Assembly (NCBI GenBank): GCA_025617745.1
Contig: CM046868.1
Coordinates: 20,154,615 to 20,218,614, forward strand
Direction of reading: 5' to 3'
Origin: Heliocidaris erythrogramma
Taxonomy: Eukaryota; Echinodermata; Echinoidea; Camarodonta; Echinometridae
DNA length: 64,000 nt
Part shown: one piece after another, positions 21,829-35,400 of the stretch
Layout: each line of letters opens with the position of its first letter
How positions within the stretch are numbered: position 1 is the first letter of the stretch
Notes under the pieces: model-generated
What the model saw: only the letters and a program-made list of their open reading frames with translations
What the model was told of the DNA's origin: nothing
The model's database searches: none
Program-made: the position numbers and the translations under genes

Positions 21829-22961
21829 AGATGAATGCGACTGCGTCTCCTATATGCCTCCGCCTAAATTCAGTTGATGGCTCAAACTGTTCTTGAAATA
21901 TTGTGATAACCACGATAGAAAGCTTCTAATTACATGTTAATTGACCTCTATGACATTTGACCTTAAACATTACAACCCAAATGTCTGATCACTTTATCTC
22001 CTCCTAGTCATGAATACAAAATAGTTTGTTTTTACTTTAAGTGATATAAGCAACAAGTAAGACTTCATACATGTATGTCCTTTTTATTGCACATACATGT
22101 AATAATGACTCACATTTTGGGGAACAATAACACCCATCAATGACTTATTTACTGAACCAAGTTACAAAAGTTACATCAAGAAGTTGCATTTTCAATGTTA
22201 CCTCAGAAGCTTTTATTCTTTATTTTTCTTTTTGAGAATTCTCTTTTGCACACTAGTTCCTGAACAAAAAACTGTTAGCAAATTAATACTCTTTCATGTC
22301 CCTGTTTCCTCTCTAGATTGACAAGTGACAGTACAGGTTAGAAACCCAACAAAATTTGGTGTCTACCCACCTCTACATGTATATCTAATTAAAAAGCTTT
22401 GGAATTTGAACATAGTGCTTCTAATGAACCTGAACGAATTACTTTTCTTTTTAGATTCCTCCATTAACTCTACCTTGACTTACAAAATTCAGTTGTCATT
22501 TATCCTCGCCAAACCCAAATACTTATGAAACTACACTACTCTCATAAGTTGTGAGTTATATTTCAAGAAATGCTAAAACTATAGCTGAACATTTCGTTCT
22601 CTTTTAATAATAATATAAATATCTGTACTTATTTATACTTTATACACAACAAGAGCCATAGGCACTGAGACACACACTTTCTGTACAAACATAACACATA
22701 ATACAAACAGGGTTGATTGTACATATAACTATGTACAGATATGAAATATAGACAAGACAAATACAGTGTTTCTAATAAATCTCTCTCTATACATAAATCT
22801 ATGGGCACACTGCACATGCCTGGCACAAATACTCTACAAGGGTCGTCCCAAGCAATCTGGAGAAATCAACATAAAAAAGGCATTTTTTTGGCTTTCTGCT
22901 ACTTTTTTTTCATATAAAAAAGGAAAGTGTAACTCTATGCTTTGGAATAGTTGAGTGGATG

Positions 22962-23482
22962 CTAGCAGTGGAGAATTGTATGCTGATGTAAATGATGATG
23001 CATATTGGCTCGACTGCTAGTCAAGCTTCCATTGCTGTTTAAAGTGTCTGTGAAACTGCTCGGCGAATGCACGTCGTATCGGTTGAGGACGTTTTCCCGG
23101 CTGGGTACCGGGTATATGTGAAGAGTCTGTTGGGAGGCGATGGGGGCGCATTGCGCGGCAGTGAGAGGCGCACATTGTTCAATGTCCATCATATGGGGGT
23201 TGGCGAGATTGGTTCTGTTCAGATAATCCCGATGGTTGTACTCCTTTTTAATAGATGAGTTTGGGAGTTGAGGAGCGGGTGGGGTGGATCGATGGCGACG
23301 TTGAGACCTGGCTTTGTTGCGACCGACGGTGCAGATGACAATAACTACAATGAAGAGAAGGGCTAGGCTGACTGGAATGCCAATAAGTAAACCATGTTCC
23401 TTGGCACCCCATCCATCTGGAGGAACTGGGTTGACCCTAGGTGTCTGCTGAAGAGCTGGGTCTATTATGTTCATTTTAGGAT
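22962..23482 (-). CDS. FGFRL1: FGFRL1 last coding exon: transmembrane helix and His-rich tail
   Basis: It enters in phase 1 (acceptor TTACTGCTTAG) and ends at TAG (22964-22962). It encodes a short Pro-rich stalk, a transmembrane helix ([20 protein letters not shown]), basic stop-transfer residues ([11 protein letters not shown]), and a cytoplasmic tail of about 120 residues with tyrosines in [12 protein letters not shown] and HIYPVP. It closes with [12 protein letters not shown]. Vertebrate FGFRL1 also ends in a His-rich stretch and Cys, thought to bind zinc and to affect trafficking. No kinase follows. Confidence 0.95.
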
Positions 23483-26400
23483 CTAAGCAGTAACAAACGA
23501 AACAGAAAAAGTACATTACTTAGACAGACCAGAACATATATGTCTCATAAATGAATATTTGTTTTACAAAATAAGATATTTCAATAATACGAATCAACCG
23601 AAAACAGAGAAAAGGATGAAAGATTAATATTAAAAGATTCCTTTTAAGATTAATAAAAAGAAGCAGAATTATGCAAATTTAGTATTTTACAGACTGATAA
23701 ACACTTTATTATAAGGAACTAACATCAAATTGGTTATGAATACACAAATACAGGACTTTGTGACCCAAGCAGTTCAAAATTTGGTAGGTATTTTTAGTTT
23801 TGAAACTCTATACCATGCAATATTATTAATTTTATATTTTGCTTAAGTCAAAATGATATCAAATGAATGGGGAAAAATGTCTTTTACAGTATTACAATTC
23901 TTGAAATGTACAATGAATAATGTAACGGGGCATGTCCAAGGTATGTGCCATATATTACCAAGTATTATGAAATTGTGAAGATAAATTGAAATAAAATACC
24001 ATTTTATTAGATATTATAACGGATCCAAATTCTACTAGGGCTATCAGACTGATACAGTCATCAGAAATACCCCAATCAGATGCACTCGTTACACATGGGA
24101 CACAAAATAGCTTGGACTTGTCCAATGATATCTTTATTCCTGTCTCACTCTGTCATAGTGAAGTTATCACAAAGACTGAGTAGAACAACTCACCTGGAAA
24201 TACTTCTAGGAATGCACTCTTGAAGCTGTAACCCATGGTGTTAGCCCCAAGACAGATATACATCCCGGCATCTTCTGCTGTAGCATACGAAATGATGAGT
24301 TTATTGAGGTACGACCCATCTGGTCTCTGAAGCACATCGCCGGCAGGAAGAACCACAAAGTACTGGCCATCCATCTCAATGGTAGCATTGGTGGGGGCAC
24401 TGAGCGTCTCCACCCTCTTCAGCCATTGGATGTGAGGTTTGATGTCGCTACGCACACGGCATTGGAAGGACGTTGTACCTCCGTACTCCACCGTTGTGTT
24501 GACAGGGTGCTCCCCCAATAACTCCGGCTTCTTTTTCACTTGATCTAGAAAGGAAAAATACAAAAATGAATAATCATTGTATATTATTTTTCCGGCTCTA
24601 GTATAAAACACTCAGAATGGCCCTTCTATGAAAACATTTACATGAGAGAAATAAAAAGTGCTTGTGAATTAATCTATCTGAAAAATCTGACTATAACATA
24701 TTGGAAAGTTGCAAGACAAAAAATGTCATTGCTCACTGCTCAGTGTAATTAACTTCGTCCCTTTTTAATTATCCCTGTCTGTTTTAATTATCCCTGTCTG
24801 TTTTTAATTATCCTTGTCTGTATATATTTGTTTAGTAAAAACACTTTCAAAACATAGCTGCAATTCATTTAACATTTCCCTTTTGTTTGTCCGTTTCTTT
24901 GTATTTTGGGCTAGGCTTGCTACCTGTAACACACTTTCAATAATTTCTAATGGCTCTTTTCTACACATCACTTTTTGATTTGAAGAAGTATTTTCTACAA
25001 GTTTAGAGGAAATCTGTCCTATAATTTTTATGAGTAACATTCACTGACAAGACTGAAGATTTCACAAACTAAAATCACATATTCCATATTCAGAAATACC
25101 GATACTCTTCGATACACAAGTAAGGCAGGGAGATAATATTTGCAAATTAATGCTTCATTTTGATGCAACTGTTACTATTCATGCAGGTTTTAAATGCAAA
25201 TACATACTAGTACATTCATATAATTATGCAAATGTAATTTTCAAAATTTTAAAAATTCTAATACATTTCCCAATATATAAATAACTACGGTATCACAATG
25301 CATAATGAGCCACCACTACCATACATATATAATATAGACACACCATGCAATAAACATAACTTGATCATGCCACATAAAACATAGTAGAACTCGAGACTCA
25401 TCATAACAAAAATAGAAAGGCAGTTTCTCGCATGTGAGAATTGTCGCTTTCCCAAAAGTAAAAAAATTATTTGAGAAAATTCTATTTCTTGTATGCTTTT
25501 ACTTGAACCATACTGCAGGATACTTGTTAATTAGTTAAAACTCCACCAAGTGTGAAATAACACTGATTAATATATCGATTGTTAAATTCAGTCAGAACAT
25601 GTACCGCTATATGGTAAAAAATATATTTCCAAATTGCTCGCCCAGTTCATCGATTCATTTGGCCTGTATTCACGGGTAAGGGATAATAAAAACTGCCTTC
25701 GCTTCTATTCTATTTTAAAACTAAGCATTGCATAAGAGTAGATGTTCCTATTTTTTTTTTCATTTGATTTGGCCGAGCACATGAAGCTAATGAAGCAAGA
25801 GACTAAAAGAAATGTCTGCTACCATCAGCCACTCACCTACTACATCTACTTCATAGGTGGCGTTTATACGGCCGTGCTTGTTAAAGACTATACACGTGTA
25901 GGTGCCGCTATCTCCCGCCTTTAAGTGGCTCAACTTGAGGGTGAACTGTCTTGTTTGCTTGCCCTCTGATATGACCATTCGTGTGCCGTCCTTTTCCCAT
26001 ACTATCTCTGGACGAGGGTGGCCGGAAGCCTTGCACTTTAACCGCACAGAACTGTTAAGGGGCATCATTATCTTTTGGGCCTTCATCATTTTGCTCAGCT
26101 CAGAAAATTGAGGCATAGCTATATAAACGAATAAACATAAAGACATGCACAAGAGACGCACAAAAAGAGAAAACAGAAAAAAAGGGAGAAAATGAAAAAC
26201 AGTGGAACAAGTCCCGGGATCCAATGGAACAAGATTTTAAGGATGATTTGCAATTTGGTGAAAATGAAATTGTTCAATACGGGAAGGGGCGGGGTGAGGG
26301 AGGAGGTGACAGATTAAGGTGAAGGGTGATACAGGCCTAGTATTGGGTCTACAACCAATGAATTTGGATTGGATGACATTCAGTATAACATTCATGGAAC

Positions 26401-29400
26401 AGGTACAAACTAATGAACACCACACATATGGTCCTCTATTCGAATGGAAGGCTATCCTAACCCATGATAGGATGAGAGTATTTACTGACAGACGAATGGT
26501 CAACATCCGAACAATCCAACTTTATTGCTCTTTGTCAGAGTCGCAATCCGGATAACAACTTTAAGGTACCTTTCATGCATCGAAAATGCAACTCCGTCTA
26601 CTTACCACAACATTCCAATTCATTACAGACATGACAAACTTTTGATAGACTCTAATTAAGTCCAAAGACATACTAGTATTCTTTCTCTATTTTGTTTTTC
26701 ATTTTCTCTATCACACAAAACTCCAAGAATATGAATCCTGGATGAATAACCAAATAGCACTTGGCATACAGACATTTCTACAACATTCTATCATTTGTAC
26801 CAACATTATCTAAAAGCTACAATTTTCTTCTACGTAAAAGCTACAATTCAAAACAACATATAAAGGAAGAAGAAATGCAATTTATCATACATGCAGCCAA
26901 ATGGAGATATCTAACTGAAGGTCACCGTGGTTCTAGGAAGATTTAGTGAAACTTTCACCACTTTCTCTATAGCAATATAAACACAGTATAATTTTTTTTT
27001 TTTAATGTCAAATAAGACAATTCTCCAAGAATTTTATATTTATTATCTGCTGCAAAAGCTGTTTCATATGTGAAACACATCCTTGAGCAAATGATTTTGA
27101 ATAAAATATTGGGTTATGAGTACAGGCTAATCCAAACTTTTCATCAATTTACAAACTTTTTTTTTCTGCTACAAACAAAGTACAACTATTTACCATGAAA
27201 AGTACAATACAAGCTAATGAGATGGACAAGGATATCTTTCCTCACACTCAAGAGGGCGCTTTACTTACTTCCAGATGTTGGTCTATCAGGTCTGTCCTCT
27301 AGTGTTGGTATGTCCACCCTTGGCTCCCGTTCAGGAGAACTTGAGCCATCTATGGTAAGCAAAACAACATAAGAAAGGCCAAATGTCATTATTTGCAGGA
27401 TTCATAATATATCTGTCCATTGGGAAGTTTATTGATGGAATATAAACAATTTTGACCGAAACACAATGCAATAAAAAGGTTACATTTCTGATTGGAAACA
27501 AACGTTTCCTTTTTTATTATAGTTTAAATGTGGAACAACAGTATTCCTCATATCTGAAGGAACATAACTGAAAATAATGACTACACTCCCACTTTAGAAT
27601 TCATTTGGGGGAAGGGGTTTGACAATCTTTGTCAACCAATATACAGTGAATGTGGCGTAGATTGTATAAGAATGAGGGTGGGAGGATGGGACTGACTCTC
27701 ACCTTTAGACCACCTAACAAGCTTGATTGCTGGAAACCTCCCTTTCACACAGGCTCTAATTGCTATCCTCTCTTCGTCTATTCTTGTCTCTTTTCACATT
27801 TTGATGTGAACCTCTCAAATCATTAATTCCCTCCATCAAACTTCTCTTCATTCGTCCCATCTATTCTTTATACCTACTCCACAAAACACACAGGTAAACA
27901 AATTCATCACAACTCAAAAGATAGCAGGAAAGAGACAGGTACAATGGAGGGTCCCCCTCCTCTCTTTGATTTATCAGTCTATTCTGTTTTCAATTCACCA
28001 ACAATTCAGAGCTATTACACAGCCAAAGTGGACTGAATGAAAGCAAAGATTTGCAGCTGATTCATATGTAAATGAGTGCCTCTTTTGTCCAGCTTTCTTA
28101 CACCAGTGCTGGCGCCTGAATCAAAGTGGTTTGAATTTCGGTCCCTTTTTGGAAGGCCTGTGTTTTTTCTTCTGAGTGTTTACTCTGTGCAAACTTTTCC
28201 AGCATACCATTCTTGAGTGATATGTGCACAGTCCCTTCTTCTTTCTTTCCCGCCTTCAAATGCTGGCCTTCTCTTTGCCATGATCTATTTGAGTTTTGTC
28301 TGAATTCCGCAGGAAAGAATCTTGTTTCTTTGAGGAATGTTAGCATGAATATGCATTGCACCATCTGCTGGAACTTCTACTACACAGTATATGATTCTGT
28401 TGCGGACAATATATTCTGATATCCACCTCAAGGCCAGTCATTATTATATAGATATTCATAGTACATTCCAACCTAGCCTCACTTTTCTATACAGAGAAAC
28501 AAAATGTCATATATCCTTTCAAAAATAAAAAGTGGTCTTAAAATATGATAGGTAGATGAATATGTTCTTATTGTGAGGGTGGGGTGGGTTGGGTTGGGTA
28601 AGATATCTTGGGTCGTGCAAGGTCAAGCTTGGAGGCTGCTAGTACAGGGGAGCGTTTCATCAACCATTTTGTCAGTGATTTTTACAGACAACTGTTATAA
28701 GCTACTGAAATCCTTGCATCTGATTGGCTGAGAGCAAATTTGTCAGTAAAAATCACTGACAAAACGCTTGATGAAACGCTCCCAGGGTGCCTGAACCAAC
28801 ACCTCAACCAATGTTTAAGGGCGGGTTGTTTGGGGATTTGAGAGTGCCATGGCTGGTGTTGAGAAACGAGTGTTAACACCACCACCAACACGCCTTTGTT
28901 GTGGGGAGGGGAGGGGGGGGGGCTTAGTCTCTGGCTTGCAGACATGCTTTAGAACAATATCTTGAGACACTTCACAGGTTCGCACATTTCTTTCTTCCCC
29001 TATGATGAAGATAGCAAGGGCGTTAGTGTACAGGAACCTAGACAACTATATTAAAATAGAAATCTGAATTAATATATTCAGGGGACTACATGAAGTTTCA
29101 TGATTATCAGAAGTGTACAGACTTGTTTTGACGAACTGCTCAATTAGGAATGGGATCAAAGATCATATATCTCATCTATAGAGAAACAGGACATAAAGAA
29201 CAGAAATGGCAAAATCAAAATGATGAACTTTTTTGTACAGCTAACTGCAAAGAACTCTCCAATAAAGCATGCATACATTTATATTCTTTTTAAACACCTT
29301 ACGATCTCAACACCATGATAGAGAAAATGAACACGTTGGTCAGCTTGATTAAGTACCCTTTCTTTGTCAAATGTTTACAGTGAACTAAAAATTAGTTGAC

Positions 29401-32400
29401 TAAATTCAAGTAGTGAAAAAAAGTTACTTCGCAAACCCCTACAAGACAAAAAAACATTTTCAAGACAGTTCCTATAATTTGTCACTTTGTCTTTAATTTG
29501 TATTGTTTTATACATAATTATATATGTCACTTTAATGTTTTGTGTATGTTTTTATGGAGAATGAAAAAAATAAAATTGAATTGAATTGAAATAACAAGGA
29601 CAAACTCTATTCCAAGACTACCTTAGACCCAAGTCCTTTTTTCCCCTCATTTTCACCATTTTCTCAGAGGAGTCTAGTGTTGGTGGTAATAAACCTAGCT
29701 CCCATTATGGATAATTGCATGGGTTGACAGCCCAGCTCTGAGGGGGCTACTCATGAGGTTAGCCCCGGGGCGATAGGGGTGCTTTCAGGCTGGTGACAAG
29801 CTGCCCCATTGGGGCCAATCACTCAGTTAGTGTCCACTGGTATGGGAGGGAGCAGTGTAACCCAGGACAAAAAGTAGAAGGAGCATAGGCAGTAGAAACC
29901 CCAGGCCCAGTTTCATAAAACTTGTCATCAATGACAAGTTGCAATAACTGTTGTAAGCTCCTAAAATCCCTGCATCTGATTGGCTGAAAGCAAATTTGTG
30001 GGTAAAAATCACTGACAAGACACTTGATGAAATTCCCCCAGATGAGGTCTAAGTTTACAGACTTCTTACTGGATTCTGCTCTATCAGATCAGTGCTTATT
30101 AGAAGTCCCATACTGTGTTACATTGTTTGTTTTTAAAGCATCTTCAAAAATATAGGCTTAAGGCTAATCTAAGGAACAAAATCATTATTAGGAAAAAGTT
30201 TGATAAATAATCAGTGATAAAATAGCTACACCTTGTAACAAGACTAAAATAGGAATTCACATGATCTCTACCAGAAGTTTAACCAAATGAAAGTACTTTC
30301 AGCAGTGAAAGGATCCCCTTTTGGCAGAATGTTTACTTTAGAGTTTAGCTCGCCAATAGGGTGTATGGGCAATAAATCTAACTAATTTGTATTCATGTGT
30401 CACAATTCATTCAATGATATGCTTCAAAGTAAAAAAAAAATGATTTGTTCAAAACCCACCAAACCCGTGGTACTTCTTGCATCAAACTGCAGATTTCTGC
30501 AAAATTCTTTAATAAAAATCATTCTGAACATAAATGAAAAAGAATTCAACACTCATTTCCTTTACTAGTAAGCACTTCTCGCAGTAATGGTGACAGTTGC
30601 AATAGCTTCTTATCTACCATACAAATGATCTAATTAGCAAATAGTAGGCCTCCATCAAATCATCATACTTGGAACTTTTGAATTCAACACTTTCTTGTGA
30701 TAAGCAGGGCACATGATACCAATAATCACAAAAGAGATGGGAGAGATGATATAACCTTTCAAATTTGATTCTGTACTGGCAAAATTGGACAAGCCTACAG
30801 TGGATAGGTTGGAGTGTAAAACTTACTTTTTTGTTTACAAGAACTGGGTCAGCTAGTGTAAAATATGAGACATTATTAGAGTGATTCCGTTATACAGGGC
30901 ATCTCTCAAAAAAAGGAAACTTAAAGGCCAAGTCCACCATAACAAAAAGTTGATTTGAATAAATAGAGAAAAATCCAACAAGCATAACACTGAAAATTTC
31001 ATCAAAATAGGATGTAAAATAAGTTATGGTATTTTAAAGTTTCGCTTAATTTCGCAAAACAGTTATATGTACATCCTGCTCAGTATGGAAATGAGAGAAC
31101 CAGTGACGTCACCCACTCACTATTTCTTTTGTATTTTATTATGTGAAATATAGAAAATTTTAATTTCTGCAGATTTCACAATTAGGAAGCTCGCATTGAA
31201 TTGTGTATAGGTTGCAACAATGGCAATTACACATGTTCAGTGAGGAATCAAACCTTGTTTCACATTATAACAAGGAAAAATTAAAATATTTTGTATTTCA
31301 TGTAATAAAATACAAAAGAAATAGTGAGTGGGTGACGTCACTGGTTCCCTCATTTGTATACTGAGCAGGATGTGCATACAACTGTTTTGCGAAATTAAGC
31401 AAAACTTTAAAATACCATAACTTTCTTATTTTACATCCTATTTTGATGAAATTTTCAGTGTTATGCTTGTTGGATTTTTCTCTATTTATTCAAATCAACT
31501 TTTTGTTAGGGTGGACTTGGCCTTTAAGTTTATTAGTAAAGTACTCAGGAATTCCAAATTACTCTTCCATTAAATGGCAATCTAACCTTGTTAATAAGAT
31601 GATTTGTGTGAAAGCAGAAAACTGAGATCACTAAATCAATGCGAATCTCAAATTGGCAAATGGGCGAGTGGATTGTGACATATTGGTGGACAACTCTCCC
31701 CTTTTCTTACACAAAAATATTAATTTGCGGTTTTCTCCTCAGCACCTATTCCCTCGGGCAGTACTCAAAATATGTTGTAGGTGGCATACTGTTACAGATC
31801 CTCATAAAAGAAAAAGATCCTACTGAGTAATACAATTGGGGAAAAAATACATTTTAGTCATTATGTGTGTTGGAGCAAATAGGGGAGTTATCTGCCACTA
31901 CATTACAGTGAAATTCTTGAAGCAGAAAATTAAACAAAAAGATTAATGAAAGTTTGAGAAAAATCTGATGAGAAATAAGAAAGATGATTTTTCAAAGTTG
32001 TAATCAATCAAACACAATGCCGTGACCGTATCTTACGAGTTCCTCCCCCATTTGCCCTGTACTAGTAAAAGATCATAAATTTTCATTTTCATTTTCTCTG
32101 TAGAAAATATTCAATCATATGTGCACCATTGATATGATCATTGCACATATGTTTTATACAAAACCTCTATGAAACAAATCTTTTACATCAACAACTAAGA
32201 AAATGAAAATTTATGTAATTTTCTGTATTGAGCAAATGTGAGAGGAGCTCGCAAGATATGTCACAGAGTTGCCAATTTGTGTCTGATTGTTAAATAACTT
32301 TTAAAAATTCATTACTTTCTCATTTCTTATATATCAAATTATATTCAAACTTTTACTAATTAGTTTTTTTTTAATATATCGTCCGTTGAGAGCAAGAAGG

Positions 32401-35400
32401 CCGTTAACTCTGTGTTAAAGCATATGAGGTAATGCCTTTCTGGCTCTCAACAGACAAATTATGAACTTGTGTAGGCATTAAGGGGGATGCGAGGCTTTCA
32501 GTGTAAAAATAGTGTTCATCAAATGAACACCTTTGGTTTGAAGGGGCAGTACAAGAAACTGGGAAGAGAAAATTTGCCAAATCGCATATTATGATCAGAA
32601 ATAATGTGTTTCAGTTTGTTACCAGAACAATTTGGTCTACAGCTGGCCTTTCTGTTCCAAGATTTGTTAGTTGATTCAATTCTTTAATTTTTTATATATG
32701 ATTTGTTGGATGAATTCAGGATGACTAGGGAACAATATGGGAAACAACACTGAATCTCCACAACACAGGGCGTAATAACACAGATTTGACACATTTTTTA
32801 AATATCAAGGTTCCAAAATTGTATTGGGACCTTCAAGCCCAAATGAGAGATGGACATGACAGCCATGTTTTCAAGTAAAGTGTTCAGCAAACTTCTGACT
32901 TTGAAGATGATTCAGGATGATATGATTAATAGCAGCTAGCTTCATTCACTATTCAGTTTCTTACACACCTTCAAGGATTACCCTAATATCTCTTTGTACT
33001 ATCTCTGAAGTATTCTCTCATCGGTGTTTGCTGATCGCTAAGATTTGTGCATGCTCGAGGTAAAAGCAGAAGTGACGAGAAAAAGTTATTAGGTTAAGAT
33101 CTTGCAACATTTACACTTTCTCGACCAGATGATGAGTCAGAAATCACACAAGAGATTATCTGTGAAATTTCATATTTTTGCCTTTTTAGCCCCCCCCCCC
33201 AAGTAAGTAACCCCCAAGCAATGTGATTGGCCAATGTGACAAATCCGCCTTTAAACAAGTGCAGAAATGGTTGATTCACCACCGTTTGCCCTTCGTCTTG
33301 ATGAAATGGAGCACAAAACCGGAGTACATTGTGTGGGAAATGTTTGCGATCGACTAGATGCCAAGAGGGGGTGGCGGCACCATCAAAGGGCTGATGGCCC
33401 TGGGGCAAGGGGAGAAAGGAGGAGGGTGCAAGGAAAAAGGAAGTTAAGAATGAAAGGGGAGGGTTAAAGAAAGTGGCACAGATAGAGAAAGATGATAAAG
33501 ACAGATAAAGAACAGAGATGGATGAAAATATAAGATGGGAGAGCAAGAAAGAGGACAGATGAAAGGAGGAAAATGGAGAGAGGTTCAACAGAAAAAAAAA
33601 AGTGAATGAGAAGAAGAGACAAACCTATACGCTGTAAGTAAATGAACAGAATTGTGGGAAAAGGACATAAGTTTTATTTGCAGAAAGAATGATGAAAATA
33701 ATTAATGAAACACTGCTATGGAGAGACGAAAGTGAAGAGGGATACATGTAAATAGGGCCAGTCACATTTCACCAATCACCAATAGTTCTGTAAAATAATC
33801 GTATAAAAATTGGCCTTCTGAATTAATGTAGAAATCATATTGAACACAGGTGTTGTGATGCCACAAGAAAAACTGGTGCTGAAGGACCATTCAGATAACT
33901 CAGTGAGATGAGAACTGCACCATCAATATCCAATAGTACCTTTTCAACAAATATTCAGGAGACCGATTAGTATTGATTCGCAGTAATAGTTATGGTTATC
34001 GGTCAAATGGAACCGGTCCTTTTATACATCCCCAGCAAGAGACAGCATTTGAGAGCACACTAGATTCCTCCATCCTGGTATCTTCTTGGAGATCAAAACT
34101 TCAAACTTCATGTCAAGAATAGAAGGCCTATTTTGTTTCAAGAAAGCTATGATACCTACAAACTTTTCCAAACTAAAAAACATGAAAGAAAAGCAACATC
34201 TAACTCTAATGACTTATGAATTGTGTGATTCTAATTTTACCATGTCTTACAACCACCTATTCACAGACACAGATCAAATGAGACAATCCTTTTCCTTGAA
34301 GTTAGCAGTCTGAAATGGTTAACGCACATTCCTATGAATAGAAACTGACAAAAGATACTTGTTAAATCCAGGCCTGGTTAAATCATCCAAGCATTGATAC
34401 CAGTCTATATGGTTACTATGCCAAGCATTCTTTTGCCATTTTCATGAAGGGCATCATTCTCACAAGGAAGCATAAATAAAATTTAGTTCAGATTATGTCA
34501 TAGAAACCATCAACTGTTTCTACCATGAGTATAAATGAAGAAGAAAAAAACAATCACTTTTTATCCATCTCTTTATTATTTCTGAGATGAAATATTCTGT
34601 TGGAGATAAGTTTGAGATTATTCATGCCCAAAATGCAATCAGCCTTAGCAGTAGGCTAATCTTTCCCCATCGCCATGCCGATATTTTGGAGTGTCTGGTG
34701 AAGAGGAAGGAATTTTTGATGATGTAATCCAATAGTTTGTGCAGGGGATTAGAACAAGATATCAAATATGGACTAGAGGAGAGAGATGGGTAAGATCAGG
34801 TTCCAACTCCAACGCTCAGATGTTGAGAGCATCTCCATTCTCCATTGAAAGGTGGAAAGAGAAAGTTAACCCCTTAAAGGTAATCTTGTTTTCTAGTAAT
34901 GAAACATCATTTGAAGAAAAATTGTGTATAAGTCATTCTGAATCAATGATTTGTACTATATGAAACTCTTATTACTATATATGTAGTGAAATATTAGTGA
35001 AACTAGTATTATCTTAACTAAACAATCATCAACAAGGGTTAGCTAGCATGCACAGGACTAGGTATCGAAATGCTGAACCTGAAGAATAAAATGTCTTCAC
35101 CTTTTGTATTTGATTACTACTCAACTAATTTACAGTTACATTATATACCATATCTGCATAGCAGATATTCATTTATGCAGGTGAAAGTAATGCAGTGAAA
35201 ATGTCCTTGGACTTTGTGTGAATTATATTTTGTCACTACAAGACTTGAATATGAATGTGAATAGTGGGGCAGGTTAACTCAAAGGAAGATAGTCTACTTT
35301 CAAAGCTTCTATCAACCCTCGATTAATAACAACTCTGAGCAAACTTTGAAATATACAGGTGACTGAATACTCCACTGAAGGATTGCAAGGTAATACTTTA

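Larger units (their letters stand above)
19100..22961 (-). other. Probable FGFRL1 3' UTR and flank
   Basis: No coding region is supported. The minus-strand polyadenylation signal AATAAA (TTTATT on plus) occurs at 19852-19857 and 19174-19179, and in several places closer to the stop codon. The stretch holds two foldbacks annotated separately (20114-20318 and 21557-21828). If the distal signals are used, both would lie inside the mature FGFRL1 3' UTR. Confidence 0.35.

Noticed and set aside
21534-21877. Two small secreted-like proteins, one on each strand
   Set aside because: They mirror each other because the DNA is an inverted repeat; no independent coding evidence.
28098-28364. Extra FGFRL1 exon upstream of the linker exon
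   Set aside because: No flanking splice sites in phase 1 and no Ig-like or acid-box similarity; ordinary intron frame.
33094-33588. 164-codon minus-strand gene rich in Ser, Phe and Leu
   Set aside because: It is the shadow of a purine-rich simple tract on the plus strand.
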